Source: JBJHBP01 sp050485645 (GTDB taxonomy: Bacteria; Pseudomonadota; Gammaproteobacteria; Steroidobacterales; Rariloculaceae). From it: DNA of 64,000 nucleotides. The translations under genes were made by a program, and so were the position numbers. The first letter of the stretch is position 1, and every line of letters starts with the position of its first letter. Positions 7,408 to 16,006 of this stretch are shown in pieces. The stretch lies in contig JBJHBT010000010.1 of assembly GCA_050485645.1 (NCBI GenBank), positions 1-64,000 on the forward strand, written 5' to 3'. The notes below the pieces were generated by a model that saw only the letters and a list, made by a program, of their open reading frames with translations, searched no databases and was not told where the DNA came from.

Positions 7408-10032
7408 CTAAGCCGGCTGGAGTCTGGCGGCCACGGCGGGTGCGACAAGGGCGAGGGCCTCATCCAGCCTGTGCGGATCGTTGCCGCCGGCCTGGGCGAA
7501 ATCCGCCCGGCCACCGCCGCGACCGCCCACGTGTTCGGCCACCGGTGCGATCAGATCGCCGGCGCGCAGCGTATCGGTGAGATTGCCGGTGACGCCGGCC
7601 ACCAGCCGTACCTTGTCGCCATCCACCGCACCGAGCACGACCACGCCCTTGCCGAGTCTGGTCTTCAGGTTGTCGGCCGCATCCCGCAGCGCCTTGGCGT
7701 CTGCGCCGTCCAGGCGAGCGGCGAGCACCCGGATGCCGGCGACTTCGACGGCGTCTTCAACCAGGTCGCGGCCGCCGCCGGTGGCGAGTTTCTGCCGCAA
7801 CCGGTCGAGTTCACGCTCCAGCTGCCGGTTGCGGTCCACCAGCTGTGCGACCTTGTCGGTGACGTCGTCGCGCCCGGCGCGCACCAGTCCGGCCACATCG
7901 CGAATCACGGCTTCGGCCGCGTTCACATGCGCCAGCGCGCCACGTCCGGTGACCGCTTCGATGCGGCGCACACCGGAGGCAATACCGCTTTCGGCGATGA
8001 TCTTGAAGAGACCGATATCGCCGGTGCGTTTCACATGCGTACCGCCGCACAGCTCCACCGAGAAGCCGTCGCCGAGCTTCAGTACACGTACATGATCGCC
8101 GTACTTGTCGCCAAAGAACGCGATCGCACCGGCCGCGATCGCGTCCTGATACGGCATTTCGCGAATCTCGCCGGTGCTGTTGGCGCGCACCTGTTCGTTG
8201 ACCAACGCCTCGATCTGCTGCAATTGCGCCGACGAAACGGGCTCGTAATGCGAAAAGTCAAATCGCAGACGATCCGGCGCGACCAGCGATCCCTTCTGCT
8301 GGACATGGTCACCGAGCACGGTGCGAAGCGCCGCATGCAGCAGATGCGTTGCGGAATGATTCAGCACGATGGCCGCGCGACGTTCGTGGTCGACGACCGC
8401 ACGCACCCGGTCTCCGACCGCAATCCGGCCCTGCCGCACCGTGCCGGCATGGCCGTGCGCGGCGCTCAGTTTGCGGGTGTCGTCGACGGCGAACTCCAGG
8501 CCTTCCGCCAGCAGCTGCCCGGTGTCGCCGATCTGCCCACCGCTTTCGGCGTAGAAAGGTGTGCGATCGAGCACGACGAGCCCCGCTTCGCCAGACTCCA
8601 GCGCGTCCACCGCCTGATCGTCGCGGTAGACCGCAACAACCTCGCCTTCATCGGTGAGCTGTTCGTAACCGATGAAGGTGGTGACGCTGTCGACGTTCGG
8701 TTCACCCCCGCCACCGGCGCTGAAGCGGCTCGCGCGGCGCGCGCGCTCACGCTGCGCCTGCATCGCCTGCTCGAAGCCCTGCGAGTCGATCACCAGACCA
8801 CGCTCGCGGGCGATGTCGGCCGTCAGGTCTTCGGGAAACCCGTAAGTGTCGTAAAGCCTGAACACCGTTTCGCCGGGGATGACTCCCCCCTCGGCCAGCC
8901 CCGCGATCTCCTCGTCGAGCAGGCGCATGCCCTGCGACAGGGTTTCGGCGAAGCGCAGCTCCTCCTGGTGCAGCACGCGCTCCACATGCGTACGGCGCTC
9001 GGTGAGCAGCGGATAGGCATCGCCCATCTCCTGCTCGACGCTCTGTACCAGGGTATGGAAGAACGGCTGATCCATGCCCAGCTTGTAGCCGTGGCGCACG
9101 GCGCGACGGATGATGCGCCGCAGCACGTAGCCACGCCCTTCGTTGCCCGGCAGCACGCCGTCAGCGATCAGGAAGGTGCAGGCACGGATGTGGTCGGCGA
9201 TCACCCGCAGCGAGCTGTTGCGATGATCGCTGGTACCGGTGGCCTGCGCGGCGGCCGCGATCAGATTGACGAACAGGTCGATGTCGTAATTCGAGTGCAC
9301 GCCCTGCATCACCGCCGCCAGGCGCTCCAGACCCATGCCGGTATCCACGGAGGGCCTGGGCAACGACTTCAGGTTGCCGTCCTGGTCGCGTTCATACTGC
9401 ATGAACACGAGGTTCCAGATTTCCACATAGCGGTCGCCTTCCTCGTCGGAACCGGGCGGGCCACCCTGCTGTTCAGGACCGTGGTCGTAGAAGATTTCGG
9501 TGCAGGGGCCGCAGGGTCCGGTGTCGCCCATGGCCCAGAAATTGTCCGACTCGCCCAGCCGCGCGAAACGCGACGGATCCACGCCGATCTCGTCCAGCCA
9601 GATCGACGCGGCCTCGTCGTCGTCCCTGTAGACGGTGCACCACAGGCGTTCGGGTGGCAGCTTCAGCACACCGGTGACGAACTCCCAGGCGTAGTGGATG
9701 GCCTCGCGCTTGAAGTAGTCGCCGAAACTGAAGTTGCCGAGCATCTCGAAAAACGTGTGGTGCCGTGCCGTGTAGCCGACGTTCTCCAGATCGTTGTGCT
9801 TGCCGCCGGCGCGCAGGCAGCGCTGCGTGCTCGCCGCGCGGGCGATGGCGCGCCGCTCACGGCCGAGGAAGACATCCTTGAACTGCACCATGCCGGCGTT
9901 GGTGAACAGCAGCGTCGGATCGTTGGCCGGCACCAGCGGCGAGCTGGCCACCACTTCATGGCCATGCCCGGCAAAGTACTCAAGAAACATCCGTCGCAAT
10001 TCTTTGCTGCTGTAGTTCATCACACTGTTCAT
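7408..10032 (-). CDS. alaS: Alanyl-tRNA synthetase
   Basis: The 874-residue cytoplasmic enzyme charges tRNA-Ala. It has the class II aminoacylation core (TLLFTNAGMVQFKDVF near residue 45, GRGYVLRRIIRRAVRHGYK near 300), the editing domain with the zinc/catalytic HxxxH (NHSATHLLHAAL) and CxxxH (ELCGGTHVKRTG) motifs, and the C-Ala domain with a coiled-coil (RNRQLERELDRLRQKL). Length is normal for the family. The start at 10032 gives MNSVMNYSSKELRR; the second Met, four codons on, would also fit. Gene order recA-recX-alaS-csrA is as in other gammaproteobacteria. Confidence 0.97.
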   Translation of the reverse strand: MNSVMNYSSKELRRMFLEYFAGHGHEVVASSPLVPANDPTLLFTNAGMVQFKDVFLGRERRAIARAASTQRCLRAGGKHNDLENVGYTARHHTFFEMLGNFSFGDYFKREAIHYAWEFVTGVLKLPPERLWCTVYRDDDEAASIWLDEIGVDPSRFARLGESDNFWAMGDTGPCGPCTEIFYDHGPEQQGGPPGSDEEGDRYVEIWNLVFMQYERDQDGNLKSLPRPSVDTGMGLERLAAVMQGVHSNYDIDLFVNLIAAAAQATGTSDHRNSSLRVIADHIRACTFLIADGVLPGNEGRGYVLRRIIRRAVRHGYKLGMDQPFFHTLVQSVEQEMGDAYPLLTERRTHVERVLHQEELRFAETLSQGMRLLDEEIAGLAEGGVIPGETVFRLYDTYGFPEDLTADIARERGLVIDSQGFEQAMQAQRERARRASRFSAGGGGEPNVDSVTTFIGYEQLTDEGEVVAVYRDDQAVDALESGEAGLVVLDRTPFYAESGGQIGDTGQLLAEGLEFAVDDTRKLSAAHGHAGTVRQGRIAVGDRVRAVVDHERRAAIVLNHSATHLLHAALRTVLGDHVQQKGSLVAPDRLRFDFSHYEPVSSAQLQQIEALVNEQVRANSTGEIREMPYQDAIAAGAIAFFGDKYGDHVRVLKLGDGFSVELCGGTHVKRTGDIGLFKIIAESGIASGVRRIEAVTGRGALAHVNAAEAVIRDVAGLVRAGRDDVTDKVAQLVDRNRQLERELDRLRQKLATGGGRDLVEDAVEVAGIRVLAARLDGADAKALRDAADNLKTRLGKGVVVLGAVDGDKVRLVAGVTGNLTDTLRAGDLIAPVAEHVGGRGGGRADFAQAGGNDPHRLDEALALVAPAVAARLQPA

Positions 10033-10062
10033 CCGTCGGTCGCGCCGGCAAGGGCGAGCAAG

Positions 10063-10590
10063 CTAATCAGTTTCGTCGGCAGCGTCCAGTGCCGCGTCGA
10101 TCTGATCGCTTTCGAATCCCCGATAATGCAGGAAGCGCGCCTGCCTGGCGCGCTCCTGGAAGCTGTCCGGCGCCGCAGGGCCGAATCGCTTGCAGCGCGT
10201 CTGCACGGCCATCCCGGACCAGTCTACACCTGAATCCCGGACCAGTTCGTCCGCGGCGGCGACGCCACGGGTGGCAAGTTCGGCTCGGATGCGAACGGGG
10301 CCCTGCCCTTTTCCGGCACGGGTACGAATGAAGGATTCAGCGAAGCGGTGATCGGCGAGCAGCCCGTCCTGCTCCAGACCGTCCAGCGCGGCACCGAGCA
10401 CTGCCGTGTCGAATCCGCGGGCACGCAGCTTGCGGGTGAGTTCCACGCGGCTGTGCTCGCGGCGGGCGAGCAGGTCCATCGCACGGCGCCGGCACGCCAG
10501 CACCGGATCAGGTTCGGCAAGCGCGTCCTCGTCGGGCGCGTCTGACTGATTCGGTTCAGGCCTGTTTGCGGGCGCTGCCTCCGGCTTCAT
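10063..10590 (-). CDS. recX: RecA regulator RecX
   Basis: The 175-residue protein shows RecX three-helix repeats: AMDLLARREHSRVELTRKL, then GLEQDGLLADHRFAESFI and the C-terminal FLHYRGFESDQIDAAL. RecX caps RecA filaments and limits their extension. The ATG at 10590 lies inside the 3' end of recA, giving a 35-base overlap, and the first 30 residues are Ala/Pro/Glu-rich and weakly conserved in style, so a later start is possible. Co-transcription with recA, and so SOS control, is expected. Confidence 0.93.
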   Translation of the reverse strand: MKPEAAPANRPEPNQSDAPDEDALAEPDPVLACRRRAMDLLARREHSRVELTRKLRARGFDTAVLGAALDGLEQDGLLADHRFAESFIRTRAGKGQGPVRIRAELATRGVAAADELVRDSGVDWSGMAVQTRCKRFGPAAPDSFQERARQARFLHYRGFESDQIDAALDAADETD

Positions 10591-11617
10591 CCGCCACCTC
10601 GTCGAGGTTCACTTCAACCGGACCCTTCTTCGGCAACAGCCTGTTGCGGATCTGCGTTTCGATGTCGGTGGCGATCTCCGGATTGTTGATCAGGAACTCG
10701 CGCGCATTCTCCTTGCCCTGGCCGATGCGATCGCCGTTGTAGCTGTACCAGGAGCCGGCTTTCTCGACGATGTTTTCCTTCACGCCCAGATCGATGATCT
10801 CGCCGTGCCGCGAAATGCCGTGGCCGTAGAGAATCTCGAACTCCGCTATACGGAACGGCGGCGCCACCTTGTTCTTTACGACCTTGACGCGGGTTTCGTT
10901 GCCGAGCACTTCGTCGCCCTTCTTGATCGCCCCGATGCGGCGGATATCCAGACGCACCGAGCTGTAGAACTTCAGCGCGTTACCGCCGGTGGTGGTTTCC
11001 GGGCTGCCGAACATCACGCCGATCTTCATGCGGATCTGGTTGATGAAAATCACCAGGGTGTTCGAACGCTTGATGTTCGCGGTGAGCTTGCGCAGCGCCT
11101 GCGACATCAACCGTGCCTGGAGGCCAACGTGGGAATCGCCCATCTCACCTTCGATTTCGGCCTTTGGCGTGAGCGCCGCGACCGAGTCGACGACCACGAC
11201 ATCCACGGCGCCGGAGCGCACCAGCATGTCGGTGATCTCCAGCGCCTGCTCGCCGGTATCGGGCTGCGAGATCAACAGATCGTCGACATTGACGCCCACC
11301 TTCCTGGCATAGATCGGATCCAGCGCGTGCTCGGCGTCGACGAAGGCCGCGGTGCCGCCCATGCGCTGCGCCTCGGCCACAACCTGCAGCGTCAGCGTGG
11401 TCTTGCCCGAGGATTCAGGCCCGTAGATCTCCACGACACGGCCGCGCGGCAGGCCGCCTATCCCCAGCGCCACGTCCAGACCCACCGATCCGGTGGAGAT
11501 CACGTCGATGTCGCGCGAGGCGATCGAGTCGCCCAGCCGCATCACGGAACCCTTGCCGAACTGCTTTTCGATCTGACCCAGTGCGGCGGCGAGTGCTTTC
11601 TTGCGGTTGTCGTCCAT
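10556..11617 (-). CDS. recA: Recombinase RecA
   Basis: This 353-residue ATP-dependent strand-exchange protein is the SOS co-protease for LexA. Visible elements: the N-terminal helix (RKKALAAALGQIEKQFGKG), Walker A GPESSGKTTL, loop L1 (EGEMGDSHVGLQARLM), loop L2 (INQIRMKIGVMFGSPETTTG), and an acidic tail. The start at 11617 (MDDNRKKAL) is chosen because it gives the family N-terminus; an upstream in-frame ATG would add about 58 residues without similarity. A LexA box lies 67-82 bases upstream of the start. Confidence 0.98.
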   Translation of the reverse strand: MDDNRKKALAAALGQIEKQFGKGSVMRLGDSIASRDIDVISTGSVGLDVALGIGGLPRGRVVEIYGPESSGKTTLTLQVVAEAQRMGGTAAFVDAEHALDPIYARKVGVNVDDLLISQPDTGEQALEITDMLVRSGAVDVVVVDSVAALTPKAEIEGEMGDSHVGLQARLMSQALRKLTANIKRSNTLVIFINQIRMKIGVMFGSPETTTGGNALKFYSSVRLDIRRIGAIKKGDEVLGNETRVKVVKNKVAPPFRIAEFEILYGHGISRHGEIIDLGVKENIVEKAGSWYSYNGDRIGQGKENAREFLINNPEIATDIETQIRNRLLPKKGPVEVNLDEVADEAGGSARKQA

Positions 11618-11683
11618 ATGTGTCCAGCCTGATTTCTGGTGGAATTGGGGGTGTCGGGCGCCCGGGCGGTGCCACCCGGAATA

Positions 11684-11699
11684 CTGTGTATTATTACAT
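11684..11699 (-). promoter_or_regulatory. LexA (SOS) box upstream of recA
   Basis: The plus strand reads CTGTGTATTATTACAT, one mismatch from the gammaproteobacterial consensus CTGT-N8-ACAG with an AT-rich centre. On the minus strand it overlaps a -10-like TAATAAT, where LexA would block the recA promoter. Confidence 0.75.
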
Positions 11700-11791
11700 A
11701 GAAATCCCGAACTGCCAGGGGCGATTTCGGCTGCGTTCGGGCAGAAATGCACGGTGATGGCCGGCCGGCGGCACGACGCGTCGGCGCGCAT

Positions 11792-12292
11792 TCATTCTCC
11801 AGTCACGTCCAGCAGCTGCAGCAGCGCCTGGCGCACCGTGAGTCGCCGTATCCGCTCGCGATCGCCGGCGAACAGCAGGCGCCGGCTGTTCACGGCGCGA
11901 TCCGGCCCCGCCCATGCGACACAGACGGTACCCACCGGCTTCTCCGCCGAACCGCCGCCAGGCCCGGCAACGCCGCTGACCGCAACGGCAACATCCGCGC
12001 CCGTCAATGCCAGGGTACCCGTTACCATGGCCCGCACCACCGGTTCGCTGACCGCGCCATGCGCCTCGATCAGGCCCGCGTCCACACCCAGCAGCCGTGT
12101 CTTGGCCCGATCCGAATAGGTGACGAGGCCGCACGTGAAGCAGTCCGAACTACCCGGCACATCGGTGATCGCCTTGGCGATCCAGCCGCCGGTGCACGAC
12201 TCGGCCGCGGCCGCGCGCAGACCACGCGCGCGCAGGGCGTCGATGACTCTGCCGGCGAGTGTGTACAGCTCCTGGTCGGCGCCGGCGTTCAC
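11792..12292 (-). CDS. pncC: Nicotinamide-nucleotide amidohydrolase (CinA C-terminal family)
   Basis: The 166-residue enzyme hydrolyses NMN to nicotinate mononucleotide in NAD recycling. It carries the CinA/PncC signatures AAAESCTGGWIAKAIT (catalytic Ser in ESCTGG), GLVTYSDRAKTRLLGV and VAVSGVAGPGGGSAEKPVG. Length is right for the stand-alone amidase; no CinA N-terminal competence domain is present. It lies upstream of recA on the same strand, the usual place, and overlaps the stop of the upstream glycosyltransferase by 4 bases (ATGA). Confidence 0.95.
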   Translation of the reverse strand: MNAGADQELYTLAGRVIDALRARGLRAAAAESCTGGWIAKAITDVPGSSDCFTCGLVTYSDRAKTRLLGVDAGLIEAHGAVSEPVVRAMVTGTLALTGADVAVAVSGVAGPGGGSAEKPVGTVCVAWAGPDRAVNSRRLLFAGDRERIRRLTVRQALLQLLDVTGE

Positions 12293-13407
12293 GGCTGACC
12301 CGCCCGCCGCTCGGACGGCGACCCGGTGGATGCCAGCAGGCCGCGGTACACATCCAGATTGCCTTCCACCATTCTGGTGCTGGAAAACCGCTGCTGTACG
12401 TGACGGCGCGCCGCGACGCCCATCGCCCGACGTGCGGGTGCGTCCGCCAGCAGACCGATCAGCGCGTCTGCGAGCGTTGCCGACTCGCCGGGCCGGATCA
12501 GACGGCCATGCACACCATCCTCGATCACCTCGCTGATTCCGCCTTCGCTGCTCGCGATCACGGCAACGCCCGCGCTCATCGCCTCGAGCAGCGCCACACC
12601 CATGCCTTCACGAAACGCGGGGTGCACGACGACATCGATGCCCGGCAGCAGCTGCGGCATATCGGCGCGAAAGCCCGCAAACCGTACCCGCCCTTCCAGT
12701 CCACGCCGCTGTACCTCGCGTCGCAGCAGCGGTTCTTCGGGCCCCTGGCCGAACAGCACGACATGCAGATCCGGTTGCGGTCCGACCACCACGGACAGTG
12801 CATCCAGCAGCGCCGCATGTCCCTTGCGGGGTATGAGCTGCGCAATCATGGCCACCACCGGCGCGGCGGCAGGCAGTCCGAACTCGCGTCTCAGGCGTGC
12901 GCCGGCATCGCGCTGCGGTCTGAACTTCGTCGTGTCCACGCCGCTGGGCACGGTATGCACGCGCGCCGGCTCGATTCCGGCCTGCGTCAGCGCCTCGGCG
13001 ATGCGCGCCGAGATCGCGATCAGCGCCTGGTAGGGACGGTACTTGAAACGCTGCCAACTCGCCGGCTCATGGCTTTCCACACGCCGCGTGAGCACGGCCG
13101 GCAGTCGCTCGCGTCGTGCGGCGATGCCACCATACAGATCCGCGCCGCGCCGGGAATGCACATGAATCAGATCCGGCCGCCAGGCGCGCAGCTGCCGGGC
13201 CAGACGTCGCGGCAGCCGTATATCCAGGTCGCCGCTCATTCGCAGCGTGACGACTTCGGCATCGGTGACGGTGCCGGCCAGTGAACTGCCGGACGGACAC
13301 ACGAGCAGGCTGGAGACGCCGGCCGAATGCAGCCCGCCGATCAGTTCGGCGACCTGCACCGCGCCGCCGTAGAGATGCCGGCCGGATTCCAGATGCAGCA
13401 CTTTCAC
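12289..13407 (-). CDS. Glycosyltransferase, GT-B fold (family 4 type)
   Basis: This 372-residue protein is a GT-B retaining glycosyltransferase: an N-terminal Rossmann half (MKVLHLESGRHLYGGAVQVA, with PDLIHVHSRRGADLY), a linker with HTVPSGVDTTKF, and a C-terminal nucleotide-sugar half (RKGHAALLDAL, VLFGQGPEEPLL, GMGVALLEAMSAGVAVIAS, GGISEVIEDG with the acidic E-x7-E region). It starts with GTG. Donor and acceptor cannot be told; such enzymes build lipopolysaccharide or glycolipids. It is translationally coupled (ATGA) to pncC. It is the first gene of the segment separating pncC from mutS. Confidence 0.9.
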   Translation of the reverse strand: MKVLHLESGRHLYGGAVQVAELIGGLHSAGVSSLLVCPSGSSLAGTVTDAEVVTLRMSGDLDIRLPRRLARQLRAWRPDLIHVHSRRGADLYGGIAARRERLPAVLTRRVESHEPASWQRFKYRPYQALIAISARIAEALTQAGIEPARVHTVPSGVDTTKFRPQRDAGARLRREFGLPAAAPVVAMIAQLIPRKGHAALLDALSVVVGPQPDLHVVLFGQGPEEPLLRREVQRRGLEGRVRFAGFRADMPQLLPGIDVVVHPAFREGMGVALLEAMSAGVAVIASSEGGISEVIEDGVHGRLIRPGESATLADALIGLLADAPARRAMGVAARRHVQQRFSSTRMVEGNLDVYRGLLASTGSPSERRAGQP

Positions 13408-13483
13408 GGTGTGATCATAGCTGGTTGACGGGCAGGCGCACCGTCCGTCCGCAGCGCTGCGGCCGGCTTTTCAGGGCCGCGTA

Positions 13484-15043
13484 TCAGACGCCCTCGTCCG
13501 CGGCCTCACGCAGGATGGCCGCAATGCGCCCCGACTCGGTGTTGTCCCGCCCGCCGGTGCGTCCCATGGCGGCGTCCGCGGCCGTGAAACCCATCGCATC
13601 GCGCACCGTGACGTCGGCACCCTGTGCAATCAGGTACTCGACAACGCGGCTCCAGCCGAACTTCACCGCCCCGAACAACGCGGTCTGACCCTCACGCTCG
13701 GACATCGTGCTCGGCCTTGCGATACGCGCGTTGTGGCTGGCGATATCGGTGACGCGGGCGTCGATGTCGGCACCCGCCTCCAGCAGCACCTGCAGCGTGG
13801 CGATCACGCGGTTCTCGACGTTGCCGTCGAGATTCACGCGCCGGTCGCGTACGGATATGCCCTGACCGGCCGCCCCCATCAGGGGCGTCACGCCCATCAC
13901 ATTGGGCAGATCCACCTGCGCGCCGTGCTCAAGCAGCAGGCGTATCGCCGTGACGTCGTGGCCAATGGCCGCGCGCAGCAGCGGCGTGGCGCCGGTGGTG
14001 AGCAGATCGTCGACGAAGCGTCCGCTGTTACCGCCGCGAGTGGGCCGATGCATGTTGAGTTGCGGATCGGGGTTCACACCGGCGGCGAGCAGCATCGCAA
14101 TGATGTCGTGTGCACCGATGCTGCCAGACGCCGCGCGGCTGGCCGGGCCGCCGAACGAACTGACGTCCACCGCCACGTACAGCGGTGTGCGTCCCCACCA
14201 GTCCCACAGATGCGGATTCGCACCCGCCTCCAGCAGCAGCTGCGCCGTGTCGTAGGCGAAATTCTCCAGTGCCAGCATCAGCGCGTTGACACCATCGGGA
14301 TTCGGCCGGTCGATGTCCACGCCCGCTTCCAGCAGCGCGGACACGCACGGCGTGCAGCCGGAACGTGCCGCGTAATGCAGCGCGTTGAAGCCGCCGGTGG
14401 GACGATACTGCGCACGCGGTTCCTCGGTGATCTGTGTGGGCCAGTCGTTGGCGTTGGCCACCAGATGCACATCGGCGCCGGCCGTGATGACGGTTCGCAC
14501 GAACTCCTCGTGACGGCTGTCCGCGGCCCACATCAACGCGGTCTGGCCCCGCCAGCGCTCGCGGGCATCGAGGCTGGCACCCGCCGCGATCAGCCGTTCG
14601 GCAACGGCTGTGCTGCCGGTGCGCGCGGTGAGCATCAGTGCCGTCTGCCCGTCCTGATTGGCCGCATCGGGATCGGCACCGGCGTCGAGCAGCATCCCGA
14701 CCAGCTCGGCATCGGCCACCTTGGCCGCCTCGGCCAGCGGCGTGGAGCCGAAAGCGTTTGCCGTGTGAGGCGCCGCGCCACGCGCCAGCAGCTGCGCCGT
14801 CAGTTCATGGTCGAGGTGATACACGGCCCAGTGCAGCGCCGTGGTGCCATCACCCTGCGCGGCATTCGCATCGACGCCGTTGCCCAGCGCCCGCAATGCC
14901 GCGGCGCGATCGCCCTGCGCGATCATCGTCGCCAGATTGCGATCGTCGGCCAGTGCGGCGCCGCACAGGACGGCCGCGAGCAGCAGCGTCGCGGCAGGGT
15001 TCAGGACGGTGTGTCGCCCGCGATGCCGGTCAGACGATGTCAT
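13484..15043 (-). CDS. Secreted ankyrin-repeat protein
   Basis: The 519-residue product has a signal peptide (core LNPAATLLLAAVLCGAALA) and then an almost unbroken series of ankyrin repeats: GTTALHWAVYHLDHELTAQL, GSTPLAEAAKVADAELVGM, GQTALMLTARTGSTAVAERL, and others to GQTALFGAVKFGWSRVVEYL near the C-terminus. Ankyrin repeats are binding scaffolds; one in the periplasm or outside is uncommon. One insert (about 160-185) and another rich in Gly/Ser/Ala (about 290-345) interrupt the array. The start overlaps the end of the hydrolase gene by 14 bases, so the two are probably co-transcribed with the DUF1552 and DUF1592 genes. Confidence 0.92.
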   Translation of the reverse strand: MTSSDRHRGRHTVLNPAATLLLAAVLCGAALADDRNLATMIAQGDRAAALRALGNGVDANAAQGDGTTALHWAVYHLDHELTAQLLARGAAPHTANAFGSTPLAEAAKVADAELVGMLLDAGADPDAANQDGQTALMLTARTGSTAVAERLIAAGASLDARERWRGQTALMWAADSRHEEFVRTVITAGADVHLVANANDWPTQITEEPRAQYRPTGGFNALHYAARSGCTPCVSALLEAGVDIDRPNPDGVNALMLALENFAYDTAQLLLEAGANPHLWDWWGRTPLYVAVDVSSFGGPASRAASGSIGAHDIIAMLLAAGVNPDPQLNMHRPTRGGNSGRFVDDLLTTGATPLLRAAIGHDVTAIRLLLEHGAQVDLPNVMGVTPLMGAAGQGISVRDRRVNLDGNVENRVIATLQVLLEAGADIDARVTDIASHNARIARPSTMSEREGQTALFGAVKFGWSRVVEYLIAQGADVTVRDAMGFTAADAAMGRTGGRDNTESGRIAAILREAADEGV

Positions 15044-15986
15044 GGGAAATCTTGTTGTGATGAGCCCACAGCCCGCGGTACAGACTGTCGATGAAGCGTG
15101 CCGGATCGTCGAACCGCCGGGACAGCCCGTCCATGACGCCCTCGTCCAGCATCTCGGCTGCGCTCAGGCCACCGCGCAGCATCACCGTGGTGCGCTCGTA
15201 GAGTTCGTTCATCAGCGCATGCTCGGCAACCACTGCCTCCCTGCCCACGGCAGCGCCGAAACCCGGCACGAAGCGGGTGTCGTCGTTGCTGCGCGCCAGA
15301 AGCAGCGCCAGGCCGTCCACACGTCCGCCTATCCAGCCGCCACCGAACCAGTCCAGTTCCGGATCGTGCCACGGCGACAGCGCATCACCTACGGCGATCA
15401 GGTTGGCATCGCGAAAGTGCACGAAGCAGTCGCCATCGGTGTGCGCCAGCAGCAGGTGGCCATAGTCCACGCGCTCGTCGTCGGCCATCAGGTGGCCATC
15501 GCCGACAAAGCCCTGCGAAGGACGCGCGGCGGGTGGCAGGGCCGGCATGAAGCGATCCTCGTCGCGCAGGTAGTAAGGCACGGACAACCGCTGGCGGGTT
15601 TTTTCCTGCGCGATGATCTCGGCGCCTGCCGCGCCGAGGGTCTCGTTGCCACCGACATGGTCGCGGTGCCAGTGGGTGTTGATCAGCGTGCGGACCTGTC
15701 CGCTACCGGGCAGGTCGCCCAGCGCCTGCATCAGGGCGGCGGCATGCCGCGCATCACCGCTGTCGATCAGCAGGCGACCGCTGCGCCCGGTGCGCACCAG
15801 TACATTGCCACCCAGACCACTGATCAGGTGGAAGCCATCGGCAAGCGCGGCGACCCGTGCCGAGTCGGCCGCGGCCGCGCGACGCGGCCAGTGCGGCAAT
15901 GCCGCCGCCACCGCCGCCGCTGCCGTACCACGCAGCAGTGCACGCCGGCTGACGGTCGTTGCGGGACGATGCAGTGCCTGTGTCAT
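15030..15986 (-). CDS. Tat-exported metallo-beta-lactamase-fold hydrolase
   Basis: The 318-residue protein begins with a twin-arginine signal (SRRALLRGTAAAAVAAALP) and carries the zinc-binding loop NTHWHRDHVGGNETLG (HxHxDH), a second metal His (AHTDGDCFVHF) and a typical beta-lactamase-fold start (FHLISGLGGNVLVRTG, LLIDSGDA). Substrate is unknown. The family includes hydrolases of thioesters, lactones and beta-lactams, and accessory proteins for quinoprotein oxidation systems. It lies between the DUF1552 gene (20 bases upstream) and the ankyrin gene (overlapping), so a role in the same exported pathway is likely. Confidence 0.9.
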   Translation of the reverse strand: MTQALHRPATTVSRRALLRGTAAAAVAAALPHWPRRAAAADSARVAALADGFHLISGLGGNVLVRTGRSGRLLIDSGDARHAAALMQALGDLPGSGQVRTLINTHWHRDHVGGNETLGAAGAEIIAQEKTRQRLSVPYYLRDEDRFMPALPPAARPSQGFVGDGHLMADDERVDYGHLLLAHTDGDCFVHFRDANLIAVGDALSPWHDPELDWFGGGWIGGRVDGLALLLARSNDDTRFVPGFGAAVGREAVVAEHALMNELYERTTVMLRGGLSAAEMLDEGVMDGLSRRFDDPARFIDSLYRGLWAHHNKISHDIV

Positions 15987-16006
15987 CGCGTCATTCCGGC
16001 CGGTAG

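Noticed and set aside
7366..10233. A plus-strand open frame of 955 codons opposite alaS
   Set aside because: It is the antisense of alaS in a GC-rich genome; the peptide has no recognisable domains, while alaS on the other strand is complete.
14341..14352. CTPC in the ankyrin protein as a redox or haem site
   Set aside because: It lies within an ankyrin helix and lacks a following His, so it is not a haem site; a disulfide is possible but unsupported.
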